Notes: generated by a model from the letters alone, not told the origin. A stretch of 42,424 bases of DNA from Gemmataceae bacterium (GCA_026419115.1 JAOAAA010000009.1:1-42424), one strand, 5' to 3'. Numbered from the stretch's first letter, positions 25,140 to 34,300 are shown. A program made the numbers and translations.

Positions 25140-26138
25140 ATGAAATCGATATGTCGAATCATTCCCATCGGATTGATTGCTCTGTTAGGTCTGAACCAAC
25201 CGGTCTGGGCCTCCAAAGTCAATTCTTCCGCGCGGATGATTGTGGAAGATAATGCCAGAATTTTCAGTGACCAAGCCAAGGAAAAAGCAAAGCAGATTGT
25301 TGCTCAGGCGACCGGTGAGGTCAGTCGGGAATTTCACGTTGAAACCTACGACAAACTCACCGAGACGGAGGCCAAGGAAGCCGCAACCCAAGGGGAAGCC
25401 TTTTGGAATCAATGGGCCGATGCTCGCTTGAAGGGCGATCGCGGAGTGGTGGTGTTGATCAATATGAACCCCCCGAAGGTCATCATCCGTGCCGATCGAG
25501 CCGTGCGCGACCTCGGTTTTACGAACGAGAAAGAACAGATTCTTCGAGATAAATTGTTAGAGCAATTCCGTAAAAACCCCAAGGCGACCCTTACGGAACG
25601 CCAGAAAGACTTCGATGCGGGATTGCTCGCTGCGGCGGAATATGTTCGCGACCATCTCCCTCTGGGTTCAACAGCACCAACCAAAAACGCGGCCCAGCCA
25701 GCCAAGGCTAACAATGGTGCCGGAGGTATGGGAATTGGCGGTTGGCTCTGCCTTGGGATCGCGCTGTTGTTGGGAGTCTGGCTGATCATGGGCTTGATCC
25801 GAGCTTTCACCGGTGGTGGTGGTGGAGCGGGAGGCGGCCCCGGTGGTCCGGGCGGTGGCGGTGGCGGATTCTTCACAAGTCTGCTAGGAGGCCTCTTCGG
25901 TGCGGCTGCAGGGATGTGGTTGTATAACCAATTCTTCGGTAGCTCCATGCCTCACGCCTATGGAGACAATAGCGGTATGGATGGAAGCAGTGGAAACCCC
26001 GATGCGGGGGGGGGCGACTTCAGTGGTGATGCCGGCGCCAGCGGTGATTTCGGCGATACTGGCGGCGGTGGTGATTGGGGCGGTGGTGGTGATTGGGGCG
26101 GTGGCGGCGATTTCGGTGGAGGCGGTGGCGATTTCTAA
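25140..26138 (+). CDS. TPM-domain membrane protein with Gly-rich C-terminus
   Basis: The 332-residue protein has a signal peptide (MKSICRIIPIGLIALLGLNQPVWA) and a TPM/DUF477 (YgcG-like) domain (about 35-175) with the typical strand RGVVVLINMNPPKVIIRADR. A transmembrane helix (about 200-222), a Gly-rich hinge, a second hydrophobic segment (about 245-265) and a C-terminal low-complexity tail of repeated GGGGDWGGGGDF-type units follow. TPM domains in plants act in photosystem II repair as a lumenal phosphatase; bacterial roles are unclear. The architecture (exported TPM, helix, Gly/Asp-rich tail) is shared with many bacterial YgcG-like proteins. ATG 25140 has AAAGGGAG about 10 bases upstream. 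Confidence 0.88.
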   Translation: MKSICRIIPIGLIALLGLNQPVWASKVNSSARMIVEDNARIFSDQAKEKAKQIVAQATGEVSREFHVETYDKLTETEAKEAATQGEAFWNQWADARLKGDRGVVVLINMNPPKVIIRADRAVRDLGFTNEKEQILRDKLLEQFRKNPKATLTERQKDFDAGLLAAAEYVRDHLPLGSTAPTKNAAQPAKANNGAGGMGIGGWLCLGIALLLGVWLIMGLIRAFTGGGGGAGGGPGGPGGGGGGFFTSLLGGLFGAAAGMWLYNQFFGSSMPHAYGDNSGMDGSSGNPDAGGGDFSGDAGASGDFGDTGGGGDWGGGGDWGGGGDFGGGGGDF

Positions 26139-26188
26139 GCTCCCTTTCCCGCTTCGTTTCACATCTTCCCTTCCGTTCGCTTCTCATC

Positions 26189-26284
26189 GCACCTTCTGAA
26201 TCTTCCCCTGACCTCTAGCAGGTAGATGCCCATTAACTTCATGCAAGAGGTCGGCACATTGCACCTTCTGAAACTTCCCCTCAC
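26189..26284. repeat. 24-bp direct repeat, two copies
   Basis: GCACCTTCTGAA followed by (T/A)CTTCCCCT(G/C)AC occurs at 26189-26212 and 26261-26284, 22 of 24 bases identical and 72 bases apart. It lies in the spacer between the TPM gene and the PVC heme protein gene. No coding function is seen there. Confidence 0.78.
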
Positions 26285-26410
26285 GTCTTGCATCTTGTGA
26301 CAGATCACGGGTTGGAATTCGCTACTTTTTTTTCTGCCAAGTCTCCTAACATAAATATAAGCCAAAACGATATGGATCCCCACACCTTCCTCAACAGGAG
26401 TTCCTTTCTA

Positions 26411-29400
26411 ATGCCTTTTGTCTGGAGATATTTTGCAGGGATGATTACACTTCTCTGCACCTTGAGCGTACTCAGCACGGTCTCGGCCAATCCCGAACCT
26501 CCCAAATCCAATTACAATCCCCCGCTGGCTAAAGCGTCCGATCAAGCTGAAAAAGCGATCCCCAAATTCAAACGGGCCAGCAACCTGAACATCAGCGTTT
26601 GGGCGGCTGAACCGATGTTAGCGCAACCGGTGGCTTTTTGCTTCGATGAAAAAGGGCGCTGCTATGTGGCCGAAACTTTTCGGCACTCACGCGGAACGAC
26701 CGATAACCGAAGCCACATGAATTGGTTAGATGACGAAATTGCCCTGCGCACTGTCGAGGAGCGGGTGGCCCTTTACAAGAAAGATGCGGGAAAAAATTTC
26801 TCTCGCATTTACGAAACCCAACGGGAACGGATTCGCTTCCTTGAAGATACGAAGGGTAAAGGTCGGGCCGATCGCTCCACCGTTTTTGCCGACGATTTTG
26901 GCAAAGCGGAAGATGGTCTCGGGGCGGGTCTGTTGGCACGCAATGGGGAAGTTTATTTCACTTGCATTCCTCATCTCTGGAAACTCAAGGATACCAAATC
27001 GACCGGTTATGCCGATGTGAAAGAATCGCTCTCGCAGGGCTACGGCGTTCACACGGCCTTTATTGGGCATGACCTGCATGGTTTGCGAATCGGTCCCGAT
27101 CGTCGGCTTTACTTTAGTCTCGGCGATCGGGGAATGAACGTCAAAACCAAGGAAGGCAAAACTCTGTTTTATCCCGATACTGGAACCGTCATGCGATGCG
27201 AACTCGACGGGAGCCAGCTCGAAGTGTTTGCATTCGGTTTAAGAAACCCTCAGGAGTTGGCCTTCGACGATTTTGGCAATTTGTTCACCGTGGATAACAA
27301 CTCGGATTCCGGAGATCGGGCACGATTTGTACATATTGTTTACGGGGGCGATAGTGGTTGGCGTATCGGCTACCAATATGGGAGCGGCTTTCACGATGCG
27401 ACCGTTAAGCAACAAAATCGCGGCCCTTGGAACTATGAAAAGTTGTGGCATCCACAAAATCCCGATCAACCTGCGTACTTGTTACCTCCTCTGTTGAATT
27501 TTGCGGATGGCCCCTCGGGATTCACCCACTACCCCGGAATCGGTCTCGATGATAAGTACAAAGGCTATTTTTTCCTTTGCGATTTCCGAGGTAGCTCGAA
27601 CGGCAGTGGCATTTGGGCCTTCACTACCAAACCGAAGGGGGCCTCGTTCGAGATGGTGAATCCGCACCAATTCGTTTGGAACATTTTGGCAACCGATTGC
27701 GACTTTGGGCCGGATTCTGCCCTGTATATTTCGGATTGGGTCGAAGGTTGGGACCTAAACGGGAAAGGACGAATCTACAAGGTGACCGATCCGAAAGCTG
27801 CGGAAAACCCAGCCGTGGCCGAAGCCAAGAAAATTTTGGCACAAGGTTTCGACAAGCGATCGATTGCAGAATTACTCGGGCTATTGAAGCACCCTCATCG
27901 CGACGTTCGGCAAGAAGCGCATTTTGCCTTGGCCGACAAAGGGAACGAAGCGATCACGGCCCTTGCTGATTACCTGAAGACCGAAACCCAAATGATTCCC
28001 CGCGTCCATGCCATTTGGGCACTCGGAATCATGGGGCGGCAAAACCCGAAAGCACTGGAACCTTTGTATCTTCTTTTGAATAATACCGAACTCGAAATTC
28101 GTGCCAATGCAATTCGCGCTTTGGGCGATTCCCCATCGAGCGACCCCGAAAAAATGGTGCCATTGCTGGGAGATAAAGAACCCCGAGTTCGGATGATGAC
28201 GGCCCTAGCTTTGGCTCAACTTCCGAAAACCAAAGCGGAAAAGACCGCTCAAAAAATCCTCGAAGCTGCTAAAACCCTGCTGAGCGAAAATGCGGACAAA
28301 GACCCCTATCTGCGACATGCAGGGGTCATGCTGTTGGCCCAACACATCGATTCCGAAAAATTACTTGCCCTGAAATCGGAAGGTTCCGAATCGGTTCGTT
28401 TAGCTACCGTCGTCGCATTACGGCGCCAAAAGCATCTCGGAGTCGCCCAATTCCTGAACGACGCCTCGCAACGAGTGGTTGCAGAATCGGCCCGTGCGAT
28501 CATCGATGAATCATTGCTCGATGTTTACCCTGCCTTGGCGGGAAAACTTGGGCAAAAGGATGTTCCCATCACAGTTCAGTATCGGGCAGCGAGCGCCCAC
28601 TTTGTTTTAGGACAACCGCAAAATGCCAAAAGTCTCGCGAAGTTTGCTGCCGATCCTTCGCAACCTTTGGCGGTGCGAACCTTGGCCGTGAAGATGCTTG
28701 GGGAATGGCTGAATCCCCCCCGTCGCGATTACATCAATGGTTTGACACAATCACTGAAGCCGCGATCCGTTGAGAGTATTCGGGGGGAAGTGGTGGCTCA
28801 ATTGCAACCCCTATTCGCTCAGGAATCGTTGTGGAAAGAATTGTGCCCCACCGTGAGCCGGTTAGGAATCACTGAAGCGATTCCGGAATTAACCAAAATT
28901 ATCCTCGATGAAAAAGCCCTTGTTTTTGCCCGAACCGAAGCGATCAAAGCCGTCGATTCGCTCAAAGACCCGAATCTCTCGAAGACAATGCGAACGGCCT
29001 TAACCTCGAAAGAAGATCGCGTTCGAGCGGCCGCTCGGGGGGTTCTCCTCAAGTCTGATCCCATTGGGGTCATTCAAGATTTTACTCAGGTGCTTGATAA
29101 CGGTGCATTGGTCGAAAAACAAACGGCCCTGTCGTTGTTAGGATCGATCGACCGTCCCGAAGCCGTTGAATTATTGGAAAAGTGGTTGAAAAACCTACAA
29201 GAGAAAAAGGCCCCCAATGAGATCGCCCTCGATATTCTGATGGCGGCTAGTTTGTCAAAATCTCCGCGAATTGCCCAACGGCTGAAAGAATATGAAGCCA
29301 ACCGCCCCAAGGGAGATGATTTGGCCAACTATCGAGAAACGCTTTATGGGGGCGACAAAGCCCGAGGCCGAGAAATTTTTCTCAACAAGGCCGAGGTTCA

Positions 29401-29788
29401 ATGTGCCCGATGCCATAAACTCGATGGGGTCGGCGGCGAGGTAGGCCCTATTATGAATGGGGTCGCGAAAGATAAAACCCGAGAATATCTGTTGGAATCG
29501 ATCGTGTTGCCCAATAAACAAATCGCGAAAGGGTACGAATCGCTTACGGTCACGACCCTTTCTGGAAAAACGATCACCGGTGTGATTAAAGGAGAAGATA
29601 AGAAAGAACTGCGTCTGATTGATGCCGAGCTGAAGCTGCATGTGATTCCAATTGACGAAATCGACACCCGCAAAGCCGCGAAATCCGGCATGCCCGAAGA
29701 TATTGTGACCAAACTGAGTAAACTCGATATACGGGATTTAGTCGAGTTCTTGGCCTCATTAACGGAACCGCCCCCACAGAAAAAGTAA
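26411..29788 (+). CDS. PVC-type membrane-bound dehydrogenase with HEAT repeats and c-type heme
   Basis: This 1125-residue exported protein has a signal peptide (about 1-27) and an N-terminal beta-propeller dehydrogenase-like domain (about 45-480, from FKRASNLNISVWAAEPML). Multiple HEAT repeats follow (about 500-930, e.g. HPHRDVRQEAHFALADKG), then a C-terminal PVC-specific heme-binding domain. The heme motif is CARCH at about 998-1002, and a likely distal Met lies in SGMPEDIV near 1094. Its partner in electron transfer and its substrate are unknown; sugars are often proposed for the propeller type. I chose ATG 26411: AGGAG ends 10 bases upstream and the signal peptide begins here, whereas the ATGs at 26288 and 26372 precede polar residues. 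It is followed at 22 bases by the Tat-ankyrin gene. Confidence 0.93.
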   Translation: MPFVWRYFAGMITLLCTLSVLSTVSANPEPPKSNYNPPLAKASDQAEKAIPKFKRASNLNISVWAAEPMLAQPVAFCFDEKGRCYVAETFRHSRGTTDNRSHMNWLDDEIALRTVEERVALYKKDAGKNFSRIYETQRERIRFLEDTKGKGRADRSTVFADDFGKAEDGLGAGLLARNGEVYFTCIPHLWKLKDTKSTGYADVKESLSQGYGVHTAFIGHDLHGLRIGPDRRLYFSLGDRGMNVKTKEGKTLFYPDTGTVMRCELDGSQLEVFAFGLRNPQELAFDDFGNLFTVDNNSDSGDRARFVHIVYGGDSGWRIGYQYGSGFHDATVKQQNRGPWNYEKLWHPQNPDQPAYLLPPLLNFADGPSGFTHYPGIGLDDKYKGYFFLCDFRGSSNGSGIWAFTTKPKGASFEMVNPHQFVWNILATDCDFGPDSALYISDWVEGWDLNGKGRIYKVTDPKAAENPAVAEAKKILAQGFDKRSIAELLGLLKHPHRDVRQEAHFALADKGNEAITALADYLKTETQMIPRVHAIWALGIMGRQNPKALEPLYLLLNNTELEIRANAIRALGDSPSSDPEKMVPLLGDKEPRVRMMTALALAQLPKTKAEKTAQKILEAAKTLLSENADKDPYLRHAGVMLLAQHIDSEKLLALKSEGSESVRLATVVALRRQKHLGVAQFLNDASQRVVAESARAIIDESLLDVYPALAGKLGQKDVPITVQYRAASAHFVLGQPQNAKSLAKFAADPSQPLAVRTLAVKMLGEWLNPPRRDYINGLTQSLKPRSVESIRGEVVAQLQPLFAQESLWKELCPTVSRLGITEAIPELTKIILDEKALVFARTEAIKAVDSLKDPNLSKTMRTALTSKEDRVRAAARGVLLKSDPIGVIQDFTQVLDNGALVEKQTALSLLGSIDRPEAVELLEKWLKNLQEKKAPNEIALDILMAASLSKSPRIAQRLKEYEANRPKGDDLANYRETLYGGDKARGREIFLNKAEVQCARCHKLDGVGGEVGPIMNGVAKDKTREYLLESIVLPNKQIAKGYESLTVTTLSGKTITGVIKGEDKKELRLIDAELKLHVIPIDEIDTRKAAKSGMPEDIVTKLSKLDIRDLVEFLASLTEPPPQKK

Positions 29789-29810
29789 CCTTCTCTAGGA
29801 GAGAACCATC

Positions 29811-30440
29811 ATGTCGGAACCGATCACACGTCGAACCTTTGCCACCTTGGGAGCGGGGTTAATTATGAGCAGTGATACAAGCGGGGAACAACCTAGCAAA
29901 AAAGAACCTTCCAAGGGGGAACCCAAGATCGGTCCCACACCCGTTGAGGCCCCCTTTGAAAGGGATTACGAAGCCCCGAAATTCACCCCTGCATGGAAAA
30001 AGCCGCAGATCAATCGCTTGTTGGTTCAAGATTTTGTGATCTATGCCCACACCGATTTGGGAATGGTCAAAAAATTGTTAGAGAAAGAACCAGGGCTGAT
30101 CAACGCAACCATGGATTGGGGAGGCGGGGATTGGGAAACAGCCCTAGGTGCGGGCGCTCATATGGGGCGTCGCGACATCGTTGAGTATCTGCTCGAAAAA
30201 GGGGCCCGCATGGATATTTTCTGCGCCACCATGCTCGGGCTTCTCGATGCCGTGAAAGCCTTTCTCACCTTGCAACCCAAATTGATCGACGCAAAAGGTC
30301 CACACGGCTTTTCTCTCCATTTCCATGCCCAATTGGCAGGGAAAGATTCTGAGAAGATGCTCGAATATCTTCAATCGATCAAAAAGGTAGAACTCAAGCC
30401 AAATCCTTTTGTAAAAAAGGATCCCCCCGAAAAGAAATGA
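29811..30440 (+). CDS. Tat-signal ankyrin-repeat protein
   Basis: The 209-residue protein begins with a twin-arginine-like leader (TRRTFATLGAGLIM), suggesting folded export, though the hydrophobic stretch is short. After a Lys/Pro/Glu-rich linker come ankyrin-type repeats (about 70-190): DLGMVKKLLEKEPGLINATM, a distinctive WGGGDWETALGAGAHMGRRD segment, and LLDAVKAFLTLQPKLIDAKG. It probably binds a protein partner. The SD AGGAGA lies about 8 bases before ATG 29811, and the gene starts 22 bases after the PVC heme protein stop, so the two are co-transcribed. A role as accessory to the exported dehydrogenase is inference from the operon. Confidence 0.85.
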   Translation: MSEPITRRTFATLGAGLIMSSDTSGEQPSKKEPSKGEPKIGPTPVEAPFERDYEAPKFTPAWKKPQINRLLVQDFVIYAHTDLGMVKKLLEKEPGLINATMDWGGGDWETALGAGAHMGRRDIVEYLLEKGARMDIFCATMLGLLDAVKAFLTLQPKLIDAKGPHGFSLHFHAQLAGKDSEKMLEYLQSIKKVELKPNPFVKKDPPEKK

Positions 30441-30482
30441 TCGCCCGATGACCATAACAGCAACTGTCTCTGCACCATCAGC

Positions 30483-30524
30483 ATTTCTCCAAGAAGAATG
30501 GTCAGGATTTCTCCAAGAAAAATG
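30483..30524. repeat. 18-bp tandem direct repeat
   Basis: ATTTCTCCAAGAAGAATG (30483-30500) recurs with one change at 30507-30524, a 24-base period. It lies in the 231-base spacer between the ankyrin gene and the ABC ATPase gene, in what would be the ankyrin mRNA 3' end. Confidence 0.75.
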
Positions 30525-30637
30525 CCGCCACCAAAACAAAGCTATTCTGTTCCCATTTGCCGTGTCTAACGATTTGCTAACGATCAGATAATCTGGTTTC
30601 CCCACACAACAACCCCTATCTATTACCATTTGCCGTC

Positions 30638-30665
30638 TTGCGTATTTTCTTTTCTGCGCTAGACT
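30638..30665 (+). promoter_or_regulatory. Candidate promoter placing the start at the ATG
   Basis: TTGCGT (30638-30643), a 16-base gap and TAGACT (30660-30665) resemble sigma-70 hexamers, each at 4 of 6 positions. The expected transcription start, about 7 bases after the -10, coincides with the ABC ATPase ATG at 30672. No SD precedes that ATG, so a leaderless transcript would fit. Confidence 0.4.
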
Positions 30666-30671
30666 ATCTGC

Positions 30672-31430
30672 ATGAAATACTCGGTTGGTTTTCGGAACGT
30701 GTGCAAGTTCTACGCGACCGGTTTGCTAGGTCGTCGGGGAACACAAGCGGTCCAGAACGTCAGTTTTGTCGTTCCGGAAGGGTCGATCTTTGGCCTTTTG
30801 GGGCCTAATCGTGCAGGAAAAACCACCCTTGTGAAAATTTTATTGGGGTTATGTCATCCCACTTCGGGAGAGGTAACCCGTTTGGGGGAACCGATCTCGC
30901 AGATCGGGACCTTGGCCCGCGTGGGCTACATGCACGAGAATCAGCATTTTCCACGACATTTAACCGCCCGAGAACTGTTGCGTTTTTACGCGGCCTTGAC
31001 CTTGTTACCGCCCGATAAAATTGATGCTCGGGTGGACCTGCTTCTGAAGCAAGTTGGTTTGGCAGATCGCACACAAGAACCCATCAGCCGATTCTCCAAG
31101 GGGATGGTGCAACGCCTCGGCTTGGCCCAAGCCTTGTTGAACGATCCCGATCTGTTAGTTTTGGATGAACCCGCCGAGGGGCTTGATCTTTTGGGAAGGA
31201 ATCTGTTACGCGAAGTGGTGGCCGATTTCAAGAAACGGGGCAAAACGGTTCTTCTCGTTTCCCATGTTTTATCCGAAGTGGAACAAGTGTGCGATCGGAT
31301 TGCCGTGATCGTGGGAGGGCAATTGGCGCTGGAATCGGAACTGGCCCCTTTATTGAGCGATCCGAAATCAGGGGCCAAACGAACCTTGGAACAGGCTCTG
31401 CGTTCCATTTATGAAGGGAGAACCCAATGA
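30672..31430 (+). CDS. ABC transporter ATP-binding protein (variant Walker A)
   Basis: The 252-residue cytoplasmic ATPase is of the ABC-2 exporter type. Motifs are: Walker A GPNRAGKTT (44-52), signature FSKGMVQR, Walker B LLVLDEP followed by AEGLD, and the H-loop VSHVLSEV. In Walker A the fourth residue is Arg47 instead of the usual Gly (codon CGT at 30810-30812, one base from GGT); the Lys-Thr that grip the phosphates are intact. The signature has SKGM in place of SGGQ, common in ABC-2 exporters. Its stop overlaps the start of the permease gene by 4 bases (ATGA). Whether the P-loop change is tolerated or lineage-typical cannot be told from one sequence. Confidence 0.93.
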   Translation: MKYSVGFRNVCKFYATGLLGRRGTQAVQNVSFVVPEGSIFGLLGPNRAGKTTLVKILLGLCHPTSGEVTRLGEPISQIGTLARVGYMHENQHFPRHLTARELLRFYAALTLLPPDKIDARVDLLLKQVGLADRTQEPISRFSKGMVQRLGLAQALLNDPDLLVLDEPAEGLDLLGRNLLREVVADFKKRGKTVLLVSHVLSEVEQVCDRIAVIVGGQLALESELAPLLSDPKSGAKRTLEQALRSIYEGRTQ

Positions 31431-32440
31431 ACTTACCGGTGTTGCTTCGGACCATCGGTTGGATGGTTTTAGATACCCTTCGCCAATCGTTGGCCTCGCG
31501 ATTGTTTTGGATCACCTTCGGCATGAGTGTGTTGGTGATTCTGTTTTGTTTGAGTGTGCGGGCCTCGGATTTTGAACGACTACCGACCTCGCCGAATGAA
31601 GATCAATTTGGCATTCCGATCTATTCCGATGTGGGAAAGAAACTCAGCGAACAAGAACTGCGTGAACTGGGGTTGGACCCTCTTGGGAAAGATCGACTTT
31701 CGCTAGGCTTCGGGTTGATGGAGATTCGCACCGCACGGGGCAAACAAGATAGTGTCCGGTTTGTGCAAGTATGGTTAGCGGGGCTAGTTGCAGGAACGGT
31801 CGGGATTTTCTTGGCCATTATTTGGACGGCAGGATTTCTGCCGAGCTTCCTCGAACCGACCCAAGCCACGGTCCTGCTCGCGAAACCTATTCCTCGGTGG
31901 GCGCTGCTGCTCGGGAAGGTTCTCGGGGTGTTGCTATTCGCACTCATTCAAACCGTGATCTTTGTCATGGGTACTTGGTTGGCCTTAGGTTTTAGCACGG
32001 GTGTTTTTGATGCCCGATATTTCTGGGCCATCCCCGTTTTATTACTCCATTTCACGGTCTTTTATTCCTTCTCGGCCATGATTGCCGTGTGGACTCGTTC
32101 CACGGTGGTATGTGTCTTTGCGACGTTAATTTTCTGGGTGATTTGCTGGGGAATGAATTTCGCCCGACATAGCGTGGTGGTCCATAATCCGCAGGGACTC
32201 ACGAGCCTTTCTCGGGGGGCCGTGGAAGTCGGGTATTGGTGCTTACCCAAACCAGCCGATATGAACATGATCTTCGACGAAACCCTAGAAACCCAAGGAT
32301 TTGCTGCCGAAGTGCCCGAATTTCGGAACGCCCTGAGTGAAGGCAAAATTTCACTCGGTTGGTCTGCGGTGGCATCGTTACTCTTTGCGGGGGCCATGTT
32401 TTTGGTCGCGGCCGTTGAACTGCGAAAAGCCGATTACTGA
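31427..32440 (+). CDS. ABC-2 type permease
   Basis: The 337-residue inner-membrane protein has one N-terminal helix (about 24-44), a roughly 60-residue extracytoplasmic segment, then five more helices to the C-terminus. This is the layout of ABC-2 (YtrC/NatB-like) permeases. Segments LEPTQATVLLAKPIPRWALL (coupling region) and VELRKADY at the end recur in this group. With the ATPase upstream (4-base overlap) it forms a complete exporter if dimerised; the substrate is unknown. It is followed at 9 bases by the hexapeptide acyltransferase gene, which may act on the exported molecule. Confidence 0.9.
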   Translation: MNLPVLLRTIGWMVLDTLRQSLASRLFWITFGMSVLVILFCLSVRASDFERLPTSPNEDQFGIPIYSDVGKKLSEQELRELGLDPLGKDRLSLGFGLMEIRTARGKQDSVRFVQVWLAGLVAGTVGIFLAIIWTAGFLPSFLEPTQATVLLAKPIPRWALLLGKVLGVLLFALIQTVIFVMGTWLALGFSTGVFDARYFWAIPVLLLHFTVFYSFSAMIAVWTRSTVVCVFATLIFWVICWGMNFARHSVVVHNPQGLTSLSRGAVEVGYWCLPKPADMNMIFDETLETQGFAAEVPEFRNALSEGKISLGWSAVASLLFAGAMFLVAAVELRKADY

Positions 32441-32449
32441 GACTTATCG

Positions 32450-33088
32450 ATGACGACATTGCGCACAGGGGTTAAGTTTCTACTTCGGCTAGGTGCTAAC
32501 ATTCTAGCGTTCCCTTTATTATTGAATTATTGGCTGAAGGCACTCTTCGTTGGGAAGGATCGGGCCTTGGAAGGTTCCACCCAAGCGCTGGCATTATGGC
32601 CCGGATTGATTGGCCAATATGTCCGAAGGGCCTTTTTGGCTTGGACGTTGGACGAATGCGATCCCTCGGCGACCATCTGTTTTGGGACGATCTTTTCTAA
32701 GTGCGAGTGCCGGATTGGTCCGAAGGTTTATATCGGCCCGTATTGTTCGCTGGGTTCGGCCCACATTGAGCAAGATGTGCTGATTGCCACAGCTGTGCAA
32801 ATTCCCAGCGGAGGGAGGATGCACGGAATCGATGATCTCACTCGGCCAATTCGCGAGCAACCAGGCGTTTGGTCGATTGTCAAAATTGGTGCCGGTTCAT
32901 GGATCGGATCGAACGCCGTCGTGATGGCGGACGTGGGCCAAAATACCGTCATCGCTGCCGGTGCTGTGGTGACCAAGCCCATCCCCGATTGGGTCATTGC
33001 CGGAGGTGTACCTGCCCGAATCATCAAGTATCGCAAATCACCGGAAACTCAGACCGGTCAAAATGAACAAGGTCCAGAAAAAGAGTAG
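32450..33088 (+). CDS. Hexapeptide-repeat (LbH) acyltransferase
   Basis: The 212-residue protein has an N-terminal hydrophobic segment (about 8-33), an amphipathic linker (ALEGSTQALALWPGLIGQYV), then a left-handed beta-helix domain (about 70-200) of isoleucine-rich hexapeptide repeats. The probable catalytic His is His125 in SGGRMHG, and the end PIPDWVIAGGVPARIIKY is typical of WcaF/NodL/CysE-like O-acetyltransferases. It probably acylates a sugar or lipid head group at the membrane. It is the third gene of the ABC run, 9 bases after the permease; there is no strong SD, so coupling is likely. The acceptor is unknown. Confidence 0.88.
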   Translation: MTTLRTGVKFLLRLGANILAFPLLLNYWLKALFVGKDRALEGSTQALALWPGLIGQYVRRAFLAWTLDECDPSATICFGTIFSKCECRIGPKVYIGPYCSLGSAHIEQDVLIATAVQIPSGGRMHGIDDLTRPIREQPGVWSIVKIGAGSWIGSNAVVMADVGQNTVIAAGAVVTKPIPDWVIAGGVPARIIKYRKSPETQTGQNEQGPEKE

Positions 33089-33148
33089 GACGAGGGATAG
33101 AGAGCGGAAACGAGAAGCAGGAGAAAGTAAAAGCAACCATCCGGAGCT

Positions 33149-34300
33149 TTAGTAATCGATACCCACTTTCTTCGCCTGTTCTCGAAGAATTTCGAGAACT
33201 TTGGTATCGAAACTATCTTTTCCTTTGCCCTTTGCTTTTTCCTCTTCGAGTTTCTTCTTGATGAATTCGGCCCGCTTTGCATCCAGCTCTAGGGCTTCCT
33301 TTTGCAATTCTTGGCGCTTCTTGGCTTGTTTTTCGATGTACTCCATGCGAGCTTTCTCATCGAGCTTTTTCAATTCGGCCGGAAGCTCACTCTCTTTGAT
33401 GTCCGAAAGTTTGATTTTACCAGCAGCCATATCTTGAATGAGGTCATTCGCGGCCACTTTCCCCATCTTGGCCAAACCGGCCACGCGCTCGGCAGCGGCA
33501 CCTACCCCCCCCCCAGCGGCGGGAGGAGCTGCTGGTAAGGCAATTGCATCTTTCCGCGCATTTTCGGCTTTTAATTGGGCTTTTTCATCGCCGTAGTAGA
33601 TATTGGTGGAAGCAATTTCGACACTCAGTTCACCAAGACGTTTATCAAAGGGGGTGGACACCACTTGAGTCCCTCCATCTTGAGGAATCACCACGAAGGC
33701 TCCTCCTCCTTTCTCAGCAATATCGGTAAAGGATTTGGTCGTATCGGCATTGTTGCCGCACTGCACGGCATTGATGATGATGCCTAATTCCTTGGCTTTT
33801 TTGCAAGTGTCGGGATATTTGACATCATCGGTGTAATCCATGTGGGGGGGGGCATCGCCTACTAGATAAATCACGCGCAGGGTGTTTTTTTCCTTGGACC
33901 ATTTGATCTTATTCACAGCATCATCTAGGGCCTGATTCACATGCTCGGGAAAGTCCCCCCCCCCTTGTGCCCGAAATTCTTTCAACTTACTATGGATGCT
34001 ATCTAAATCATCGGTAAGGTCTGTGATTTGAGTGATGTAATTATCTCCCTTGTCCCGATAGGCCACCAAACCAATGCGGAGTTCCGGCGTGGGTTTTCCA
34101 CCAGCAATCTGGTTGACCATCGACCAGATTTTTTGCTTGGCCCCTTCGAGCAGTCCCCCCATGCTTCCTGTGGTGTCGAGACAAAAGACGACCTCAACGA
34201 CGGGGGCCTTTTTCTCGGGTTTCTTCGTTTCTTGGGCTTTTGCTAAACTCAACGGCAGTATCGCCACGAGCGTTGCCCACAATACAGATTTTTGGAACAT
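33149..34300 (-). CDS. Exported von Willebrand factor A domain protein
   Basis: The 383-residue product has a signal peptide (MFQKSVLWATLVAILPLSLA, 1-20), a VWA domain (about 35-245) and a C-terminal charged coiled-coil (about 300-370). The metal-ion-dependent adhesion site is DTTGSMGG (Asp42, Thr44, Ser46), so divalent-metal ligand binding is expected. Further VWA blocks are RIGLVAYRDKGDNYITQIT, GGGDFPEHVNQALDDA and LRVIYLVGDAPPH. An Ala/Pro/Gly-rich hinge follows (IALPAAPPAAGGGVGAAAE). ATG 34300 is chosen because it has GAGGGT about 6 bases upstream and starts the signal peptide; the frame extends further upstream without plausible coding content. The ligand is unknown. Confidence 0.9.
   Translation of the reverse strand: MFQKSVLWATLVAILPLSLAKAQETKKPEKKAPVVEVVFCLDTTGSMGGLLEGAKQKIWSMVNQIAGGKPTPELRIGLVAYRDKGDNYITQITDLTDDLDSIHSKLKEFRAQGGGDFPEHVNQALDDAVNKIKWSKEKNTLRVIYLVGDAPPHMDYTDDVKYPDTCKKAKELGIIINAVQCGNNADTTKSFTDIAEKGGGAFVVIPQDGGTQVVSTPFDKRLGELSVEIASTNIYYGDEKAQLKAENARKDAIALPAAPPAAGGGVGAAAERVAGLAKMGKVAANDLIQDMAAGKIKLSDIKESELPAELKKLDEKARMEYIEKQAKKRQELQKEALELDAKRAEFIKKKLEEEKAKGKGKDSFDTKVLEILREQAKKVGIDY

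Noticed and set aside
25409-25948. A Pro-rich open frame on the minus strand
   Set aside because: It is the antisense of the Gly-rich TPM gene; the proline runs mirror glycine codons.
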